Shown here piece after piece: positions 15,897 to 21,002 of a stretch of 21,002 nt of DNA. A program made the translations under genes and the position numbers. The stretch comes from a virus. The notes beneath the pieces were generated by a model. The model saw only the letters and a list, made by a program, of their open reading frames with translations. It had not been told where the DNA came from and made no database searches. The stretch spans positions 1 to 21,002 of the IMG/VR virus record IMGVR_UViG_3300027847_000713. One strand, given 5' to 3'. Each line of letters starts with the position of its first letter. The stretch's first letter is position 1.

Positions 15897-16094
15897 CTAT
15901 TTCTCACTCTTTGATGTATTAACAAGTAGTGTACCATTTAATAGTATATCTAATATTTCTTTATCAAGCTTTACATGTTTATCAAATTTACTATCTTTGT
16001 ATTTACTAACCATGCTTATAACTATATCATTATTACCATATTTGTTTGGTAGTAGTTTAGCAATTTTTATTTTATATGTTTCTATTTCTGTCAT
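15897..16094 (-). CDS. Unknown small protein, 65 aa
   Basis: ATG 16094 follows GGAAGA on the minus strand by 3 nt and abuts the stop of the DUF3310 gene (16095), giving immediate coupling. The protein is lysine-rich and charged (MTEIETYKIKIAKLLPNKYG at the start), predicted helix then short strands, with KLDKEILDILLNG in the second half. No motif is recognisable. Function unknown. Confidence 0.55.
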   Translation of the reverse strand: MTEIETYKIKIAKLLPNKYGNNDIVISMVSKYKDSKFDKHVKLDKEILDILLNGTLLVNTSKSEK

Positions 16095-16358
16095 TTATCT
16101 TCCTGTGTTTACTTTTTTAATAACATCAGCAATTAAAAGCCTGAGATATTTTTGAGCTTTTAACAAATCTTCTAAGCCATTTTTTTGTTTATATCTAGTT
16201 AGGTATTTAATTATGTTACCTTCACAAAATCCTAACTTATGGCTTAATACATATTTAGTAGTTTCAATACCTTCAGTATAGTAATCAGGGTTTATTTTAT
16301 CTCCTGTTTTTACCTCTGTTATATTATTAAACTCATCTATTATCTCAAACTTTCTCAT
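16095..16358 (-). CDS. DUF3310 (SaV-like) protein, 87 aa
   Basis: ATG 16358 has GGAG 5 nt upstream. Residues 22-76 hold the DUF3310 pattern: INPDYYTEGIET, then FCEGNIIKYLTRYKQKNG and LEDLLKAQKYLRLLI. The family is very common in phages, usually near nucleotide-metabolism or replication genes. It has been suggested to act in nucleotide metabolism, but its biochemical role is not settled. It lies 12 nt downstream of the primase-helicase gene, consistent with an early replication role here. Recognition is strong and function weak. Confidence 0.8.
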   Translation of the reverse strand: MRKFEIIDEFNNITEVKTGDKINPDYYTEGIETTKYVLSHKLGFCEGNIIKYLTRYKQKNGLEDLLKAQKYLRLLIADVIKKVNTGR

Positions 16359-16370
16359 ATTTACTCCAAT

Positions 16371-18143
16371 CTATATTGCTTGTTTAAATCTAAATGTTTC
16401 ATGATTAAAATAACATCTTAATTTAAAACTAGATTCATCTCTTGCAACAATACTTTCTATAACTCTAGCCTTACCATTAGGGTCAGGTGCATATATGCCT
16501 AGTAGTTTATCTGATTTTTGTTCTATAGATGAATCACCTTTAGCACTATGTCTAGTTAGATTACCTTCAAACGCTGCACTTTTACTAATATGACTTACAA
16601 CAAATATCATTACCTCATATTTTTGAGCAATTTCTTTTAGCTTACTTACTATTCGCTGCATTTTTACAAGTGAATCATTTGCATAATCAACACGTATCTC
16701 ATCAATAGTATCTATTACAATTATCTTAGGTTGTAAATTAGATATTACATCTATAATATTATTTATTTCTGGAGATACAGTCATTAGTTTTATGTGTCCA
16801 AGCTTTTCATTTGCTTGTTTAAAGAACTCTTTATCATTGCTTTTATATTTATCAATAACATCTTGTTTACTGATATTGAATGCAATTTGATTGAATCTTC
16901 TCCACATAAGCAATTGGTTTACCTCTAATGATAGATACAAACATTTAAATTGATTAGCCCTTACTATAAGGTTTTGTATAAAAGCTGTTTTACCAAGCTT
17001 AGTATCACCAATCATTGTAATAAGATCGCCTATTGTAAACTTATAACTACCACCAATATCATAGAAATCATTTAAGTCAAAACTATTACTATCATCTTCA
17101 GCCTCTACAAATTCTTGGAATTGTTGTGTCATAGTATCTGCATTAAATATTTCTACACCATAGTCTTTATGTTTGTAGAATTTACATTTAGTATCACAAA
17201 ATAAATCCATTATAGAATCTTGACAGCCATACCCATCATGTTCCCATTTATATATTGTATCTAGCATTGATTTAGTTTCTGCTATATCAAATGATGGAGA
17301 CCATTTATGAATAAGACTTTCAGTGCCCTCTCTTGGAATACCACTACGTTTCCATGCAGATGCCATACGTAATACTGTTTGATGACGTTTACCTTGTACT
17401 GGTCCTTGTGCAAACATTTTTTGTACACAAGTTACATGTGCAGTTAGGTCTGACTTAGTATTATTTTTAGGTTTACTTACAGGTACTTGATGAGACTTAC
17501 CCATTACAATATATTTTTCCCACAAAGGTTCAAAAGATGCTCTAGGCATTATTAATCTTTGGGGATCATGTTGACCTTCATATATGGTTGTGTTTTGTGC
17601 ATGTTCTACAAATTCATTGTATGTAAATTCATTAAGCATATCTATTGATACAGGTATTTTGTATGTATTATTTTTAATATTGTATGAATATTTAGTTCTA
17701 ATTAATCTAGCCCTATCATAAATATTATCTATTCCAAATTTACCTACAGCTTTATCTATGCTTAGTCTCATTATATTAGGCAAGTCTACATGGTTACCTA
17801 TATGAAATAAGTCTGGTAAATGCATATGAAAGCCTGTACCTGAGAACCATATTTCAAAATTATCATCTAATTCTTTTACTAAGAAATCAACAATATTTTT
17901 TACTGGTTCTAAAGATAGGTCTCCTATCTTACAATCTACATCAAGAACTATTTCATCTATATTGTATGTACCACTGTATTCTTTTATCTTTCCATTAAAT
18001 GTATTATCATACAAAAATAATGAGCGATAAAATTCTGTGCCTTTTTTACCAGCAACGTGGTTAGGTAGTTCATTATAAGGAATGACGTTACCTCTGTTGG
18101 CAACGCCTCCTATAGCTATTTCTACATACGATTTATCATCCAT
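16371..18143 (-). CDS. Primase-helicase: AEP primase fused to DnaB-like ATPase, 590 aa
   Basis: The N-terminal half carries archaeo-eukaryotic primase motifs: VLDVD (D68, D70) for metal binding, FSGTGFHMH (S101, H106) and VSIDM (D168). The middle contains four cysteines (C239, C307, C316, C320) that could bind zinc or an Fe-S cluster, in a primase C-terminal-like helical region (GKRHQTVLRMASAW). The C-terminal half is a RecA/DnaB-type ATPase: Walker A GDTKLGKT (379-386), Walker B IIVIDTIDE (D478) and FVVSHISK (H518). The protein would synthesise primers and unwind DNA at the fork, as T7 gp4 does with a different (TOPRIM) primase. ATG 18143 follows AGGGAA and overlaps the upstream gene by 22 nt. 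I see no separate zinc-binding domain at the N-terminus. Confidence 0.82.
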   Translation of the reverse strand: MDDKSYVEIAIGGVANRGNVIPYNELPNHVAGKKGTEFYRSLFLYDNTFNGKIKEYSGTYNIDEIVLDVDCKIGDLSLEPVKNIVDFLVKELDDNFEIWFSGTGFHMHLPDLFHIGNHVDLPNIMRLSIDKAVGKFGIDNIYDRARLIRTKYSYNIKNNTYKIPVSIDMLNEFTYNEFVEHAQNTTIYEGQHDPQRLIMPRASFEPLWEKYIVMGKSHQVPVSKPKNNTKSDLTAHVTCVQKMFAQGPVQGKRHQTVLRMASAWKRSGIPREGTESLIHKWSPSFDIAETKSMLDTIYKWEHDGYGCQDSIMDLFCDTKCKFYKHKDYGVEIFNADTMTQQFQEFVEAEDDSNSFDLNDFYDIGGSYKFTIGDLITMIGDTKLGKTAFIQNLIVRANQFKCLYLSLEVNQLLMWRRFNQIAFNISKQDVIDKYKSNDKEFFKQANEKLGHIKLMTVSPEINNIIDVISNLQPKIIVIDTIDEIRVDYANDSLVKMQRIVSKLKEIAQKYEVMIFVVSHISKSAAFEGNLTRHSAKGDSSIEQKSDKLLGIYAPDPNGKARVIESIVARDESSFKLRCYFNHETFRFKQAI

Positions 18144-18421
18144 CTGTGTTCCCTGCTATTTGGTTTATTATCTAGTTTAACATGTATATTTAAGTATGGT
18201 TCATCATCATGTATTTTTATAGTACCTTTTATATTTATATCATGTTTTTCTCTAAGCTTTCTCCAAGCTCTTCCAAACGTAGAACCATTATGAGTATCTC
18301 CATAATTATTCTCTACCCAAATTGGAATTGATTTTTCTATTTGACTACTAGTAATATAATTTTCTCCACAGCGTGTTAGCTTTTCAAGATACATTATTAA
18401 CTTTTTTTCAACTGTAACCAT
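18122..18421 (-). CDS. Unknown protein, possible winged-helix, 99 aa
   Basis: ATG 18421 is chosen over the GTG at 18427 because AGGAGG (18428-18433) sits 6 nt upstream and the ATG overlaps the preceding stop (TAATG). The protein starts MVTVEKKLIMYLEKLTRCG. Residues 20-60 look like a helix-turn-helix followed by a charged helix (ITSSQIEKSIPIWV and FGRAWRKLREK), then two strands with EPYLNIHVKL. This suggests a small winged-helix DNA-binding fold. It lies between the ssDNA-binding candidate and the primase-helicase, so a replication accessory or helicase loader is possible but not shown. Confidence 0.55.
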   Translation of the reverse strand: MVTVEKKLIMYLEKLTRCGENYITSSQIEKSIPIWVENNYGDTHNGSTFGRAWRKLREKHDINIKGTIKIHDDEPYLNIHVKLDNKPNSREHRWMINRM

Positions 18422-18984
18422 TACCACCCTCCTGGAATATTGCTATCACTAGCTTTATTATCCATAAGTTCAGGCTTATAGTTCTTTAACCAACCATTGT
18501 TAACGTGTTTCTTGAAGGTCTCTATTAATGTAATAGTTGGGGTACTTGCAGATACGATTTCTTGGAAATCACTATATCTAACTTTGCCATCTTGCTTTGT
18601 ACCAGATACATAGGACAATCTATTAAACTTTGTTCCTATGCAATCAGCTAAAGCATCTTCTTCTATTTTATGTTCATCATTTAGTTTAGCATCAACATCT
18701 ATAGCATCAAAGAATGTAGAAACTCTACGTACAGTTCCAAGGTTTTTTACCTCACCAAACTCATCACGTTTAAGTCTTCCACCTATATAAAATACAGGTT
18801 GAAATGATTTACCTATATCTAATGTAACGTCAAGACCTACATCATCTTTATACTTTTCGTTTTGCCATTCTTTACCACCATATACAGTATCTACTGATAC
18901 GATAGTACATTCATTTACAAATACTCCAGACATAAATTGTTCAGAGTTTGTAGTTTGTGATTTAAAACCTGTGCTTAAGCCCAT
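18421..18984 (-). CDS. Possible OB-fold ssDNA-binding protein, 187 aa
   Basis: ATG 18984 overlaps the stop of the annealing-protein gene by one base (TAATG). The region of residues 20-80 is beta-rich with the order expected for an OB fold: GVFVNECTIVSVD, GLDVTLDIG and PVFYIGGRLKRDEFG. A second beta/aromatic region (FNRLSYVSG and KVRYSDFQEIV) lies around 118-145. The C-terminus, ending NIPGGW, is not the acidic tip of bacterial SSB. Its place between the annealing protein and the primase-helicase supports an ssDNA-binding role. I cannot name a family, so this is a context-led inference. Confidence 0.5.
   Translation of the reverse strand: MGLSTGFKSQTTNSEQFMSGVFVNECTIVSVDTVYGGKEWQNEKYKDDVGLDVTLDIGKSFQPVFYIGGRLKRDEFGEVKNLGTVRRVSTFFDAIDVDAKLNDEHKIEEDALADCIGTKFNRLSYVSGTKQDGKVRYSDFQEIVSASTPTITLIETFKKHVNNGWLKNYKPELMDNKASDSNIPGGW
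18428..18433 (-). promoter_or_regulatory. Shine-Dalgarno choosing ATG 18421
   Basis: A consensus AGGAGG on the minus strand, 6 nt before ATG 18421, inside the last codons of the upstream gene. It overlaps too closely to serve the GTG at 18427. Confidence 0.75.
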
Positions 18985-19631
18985 TACTTACCTTTCTTCT
19001 TTAGTTTATTAATATCAATAGTAGATTGAATAGCAGCTATTTTCTTTTCAACATCAACCTCAGTTAAATCAAATTTATTTTTAAGTTGTTTAACTCTTTC
19101 TTGTTCAGGTTCAGTTAAGAAATTATTTCTACTCATTCTATCTAGTTTTACAGACTGGCTAATTGTCATATTACCTTTAACTGGTGTATTACCATTTATA
19201 TTTTCTGGCATATAGTCTAAGTCTTTTAAGTCTTCGTTGATCCATAGTTCAATACCAAATCCAAAGCACATACTTATTGCTTTTGCTACACAACGTCTAA
19301 ATGTATTTTCTACTTGTGCAGCATCTGGACTTGCTAATGCCTCATTACGAAAACCTCTTACAGCTAAGTATTCATTATGATATAGTCTATAATAATCAGG
19401 ATTATCATTTATATCAACATTGTTATAACTAAGTTCAACGTGAACTATTTTACTTTGTCCACAATCTATTATTTTAACTAACTCATATTTAACTGTTGGG
19501 TCTACCTGCTTAGCTTTATCTAAACATATAGCCCAAGACAAGTAATCAAACTTGCCTTTCTTTTCTATTGCTTTTTTGTATTCAGCATTTCTTAGTTTAT
19601 GCCACGGATGTACTGGTGTATCATCTATCAT
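18984..19631 (-). CDS. DUF1071-type single-strand annealing protein, 215 aa
   Basis: The hallmark segments are FDYLSWAICLDKAKQVDP (28-45) and ENTFRRCVAKAISMCFGFG (108-126) followed by IELWINEDL. These match the DUF1071 family of phage recombinases, grouped with the Rad52/Sak-like single-strand annealing proteins. Such proteins coat ssDNA and anneal complementary strands during phage recombination and replication. The C-terminal 45 residues form two predicted charged helices (LTEPEQERVKQLKNKFDLT), a common tail in annealing proteins that may bind the SSB partner. ATG 19631 overlaps the previous stop (ATGA) and follows a run of G (GGGGG). Family assignment is by remembered motif. Confidence 0.72.
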   Translation of the reverse strand: MIDDTPVHPWHKLRNAEYKKAIEKKGKFDYLSWAICLDKAKQVDPTVKYELVKIIDCGQSKIVHVELSYNNVDINDNPDYYRLYHNEYLAVRGFRNEALASPDAAQVENTFRRCVAKAISMCFGFGIELWINEDLKDLDYMPENINGNTPVKGNMTISQSVKLDRMSRNNFLTEPEQERVKQLKNKFDLTEVDVEKKIAAIQSTIDINKLKKKGK

Positions 19632-20557
19632 GCAATGCCCCCTTTAAAGTTGTTTATTATTGAATGCACTTGTTGTCCATCTATTGCTTTACCTCTGCCA
19701 CAATCTATGATGTCTTCTGTAAATGCATCATGTACTTTCTTATGTTGTGTCATCATATTCATAGGTGTATTCTTTTTAAGACCCTCAGTAATACAATTAT
19801 ATAAAACCCAAAGAGTTTTATCTATTTTATTACCAAGTACATTATTACAATGTTGCATAAATTGTTGATGATAATACAAATTATTCCAACAATTACTTGC
19901 AGTTAGTAACTGACCACCATTAATTAAACGATTGCCAAACAAATTTCCAAGCAAATAATTGCCGACTTTATGTGGAATATTTATATTCTTTAATCGTTCT
20001 TTAAGTAGTTGTACTGTATTATATTCTTGAACTTGGTTTCTAATGGCTGCATCCATTTGATTTATGATGTCATCTATAGAATTTTTAGTATGCTTTCTCA
20101 TATATGTTATGTCTCCAACAAACATAAGATTAGAACATACTATTACTCTACCACCTATAGCTATACCACTTGACATTGTTTTGTCATAACTTGAACGTAT
20201 ACCTATAGTTAATTCAGTAATATCAGGTGCACCATAAATACTTTCTATTTCTGGATCTTCTATATATTCTTTTAAACCATATGTTAATGTGCCAAAGAAT
20301 TGTTTATGATTTTTTGAAATCAAATAATTTTCTTTAACATCATTTACATCTACTGTTTTTTTGATAGCATCAAAGCTACTATCATAACCTAACCCAAGGT
20401 TAGTTTCATTAGCAGATACTTTAACTATTTCTATTAATTCATGAAACCCTATTGGTTGATACGTTTCTGTTTCTGCAGGTATATGTTCTAAGGTAGCTTG
20501 TTCTAATTGATAAGAATTATCATACCTATTACCTATACCCATTACTCCACTTTCCAT
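19628..20557 (-). CDS. DUF932 phage/plasmid protein, 309 aa
   Basis: ATG 20557 is preferred over ATG 20572: GGGAGG (20565-20570) lies 7 nt upstream and the ATG overlaps the preceding stop (TAATG). Residues 118-155 contain the DUF932 core: GIRSSYDKTMSSGIAIGG followed by RVIVCSNLMFVG and RKHT. The N-terminal 100 residues carry the usual HELIEIVK and FGTLTYG elements of the family. DUF932 proteins are frequent in phages and plasmids, often beside recombination genes; the biochemical role is unknown. The stop overlaps the next start (ATGA), tying it to the annealing protein. Confidence 0.75.
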   Translation of the reverse strand: MESGVMGIGNRYDNSYQLEQATLEHIPAETETYQPIGFHELIEIVKVSANETNLGLGYDSSFDAIKKTVDVNDVKENYLISKNHKQFFGTLTYGLKEYIEDPEIESIYGAPDITELTIGIRSSYDKTMSSGIAIGGRVIVCSNLMFVGDITYMRKHTKNSIDDIINQMDAAIRNQVQEYNTVQLLKERLKNINIPHKVGNYLLGNLFGNRLINGGQLLTASNCWNNLYYHQQFMQHCNNVLGNKIDKTLWVLYNCITEGLKKNTPMNMMTQHKKVHDAFTEDIIDCGRGKAIDGQQVHSIINNFKGGIA

Positions 20558-20739
20558 TATGCTACCTCCCATTCTTCAGCAACAAGATCTTTTAGTTTTA
20601 TTTTATATATATTAGCTACTTTTTTAAGCAAAGCCATAGTATAATATTTTTTATCAGAAGTCATTTCTTCTACAAATCCTTCTTCCCATAAATATTCTAT
20701 AGCATTCATACAGTCTTTTTTACATACATCATTTAACAT
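20557..20739 (-). CDS. Unknown small protein, 60 aa
   Basis: ATG 20739 follows GAGGAA (20745-20750) by about 5 nt. The protein is highly helical and acidic, starting MLNDVCKKDCMNAIEYLWEE and ending AEEWEVA. It has two cysteines (C6, C10) and a central KYYTMALLKKVANIYKIKL segment that could be a helix-turn-helix or a small interaction helix. No family is recognised. It is the second gene seen in the leftward operon, coupled to the DUF932 gene. Confidence 0.6.
   Translation of the reverse strand: MLNDVCKKDCMNAIEYLWEEGFVEEMTSDKKYYTMALLKKVANIYKIKLKDLVAEEWEVA
20565..20570 (-). promoter_or_regulatory. Shine-Dalgarno choosing ATG 20557
   Basis: GGGAGG on the minus strand, 7 nt before ATG 20557, inside the last codons of the 60-aa gene. 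It overlaps the alternative upstream ATG at 20572, which therefore cannot use it. Confidence 0.7.
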
Positions 20740-20741
20740 TA

Positions 20742-20945
20742 TTATTCCTCACAATCTGTGGCACATTGTATGCCGTTACGTGTTGTAGATTCTCTTTCTG
20801 CATCAGCATTCCATTCATCACCATGCATGTGACTTTTGCATACCAAGCAATCTTCAGAACCACGATTACTGATATACGAACTATCATCGTTTATTGCTTT
20901 ACGAAAATCTGTTACATCATCCATAGATATACCTTTACATTCCAT
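20742..20945 (-). CDS. Cys-rich small protein, 67 aa or longer (may run off the window)
   Basis: The frame ends in TAA at 20744-20742 and contains CLVCKSHMHG and a terminal CATDC, a spacing that could hold zinc. ATG 20945 has no clear ribosome site; the internal ATG 20924 has AAAGG 7 nt upstream (a 60-aa product). Upstream of 20945 the frame stays open to the right edge (codons for EDSLHTWLSIKYKLSHIQY), so the gene may instead be partial and start outside the window. All three readings share the C-terminus. Function unknown; a zinc-binding knuckle is the only visible feature. Confidence 0.5.
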   Translation of the reverse strand: MECKGISMDDVTDFRKAINDDSSYISNRGSEDCLVCKSHMHGDEWNADAERESTTRNGIQCATDCEE

Positions 20946-21002
20946 ATATTGTATATGTGATAGTTTGTATTTAATACTTAACCAAGTATGTAAACTATCC
21001 TC

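Noticed and set aside
19599-20960. Plus-strand frames at 19599-19868 and 20766-20960
   Set aside because: Antisense to the DUF932 gene and the Cys-rich gene; Cys/Ile/Phe-rich shadows.

Overview
The window looks like about 21 kb of a tailed-phage genome (or a prophage or metagenomic phage contig). It is very AT-rich (roughly 30% GC by eye), tightly packed and rich in Lys/Asn/Ile codons, as in phages of small-genome, AT-rich hosts such as marine alphaproteobacteria. The host is inference; no host gene, integrase, tRNA or attachment site is visible. The genes form two convergent blocks that meet at a short hairpin with T-rich flanks near 14.7 kb.

Left block (1-14698, + strand): late virion genes. 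A C-terminal fragment of a beta-rich tail protein (nozzle/stabilisation type) is followed by a 73-aa protein, three proteins of 290-403 aa with features of internal or ejection proteins (glycine/alanine-rich helices, Gln-rich coiled segments, hendecad repeats), a 322-aa glycine-zipper protein, and a single 9.1-kb gene for a 3034-aa protein. The order resembles T7 genes 12-13-14-15-16, with the giant protein in the gp16 position. The giant protein carries motifs I recognise from the two-double-psi-beta-barrel RNA polymerases of crAss-like phages and YonO: a TDGG segment, two spaced lysines, an RVP segment and a DxDxD metal-binding motif (D1310/D1312/D1314). It also has an N-terminal hydrophobic module shared with the 322-aa neighbour and a C-terminal membrane-type segment. 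The most interesting reading is a virion-packaged, ejected RNA polymerase fused to ejection domains.

Right block (21002 down to 14744, - strand): a leftward operon of about 14 genes, mostly joined by ATGA or TAATG overlaps. In transcription order these are a Cys-rich small protein, a 60-aa protein, a DUF932 protein, a DUF1071-type single-strand annealing protein, a possible OB-fold ssDNA-binding protein, a possible winged-helix protein, a primase-helicase (archaeo-eukaryotic primase domain, four-cysteine linker, DnaB/RecA-like ATPase), a DUF3310 protein, two unknown 65-aa proteins, a 64-aa protein with a histone-fold-like pattern, a PDDEXK Holliday-junction-resolvase-like nuclease with QxK replacing ExK, an 85-aa protein, and a 46-aa protein. 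Together they look like a replication and recombination module: origin opening and priming, strand annealing, ssDNA cover, branch resolution and perhaps DNA compaction. No T7-type single-subunit RNA polymerase is seen in the window, which fits the giant protein supplying transcription, although one could lie outside it.
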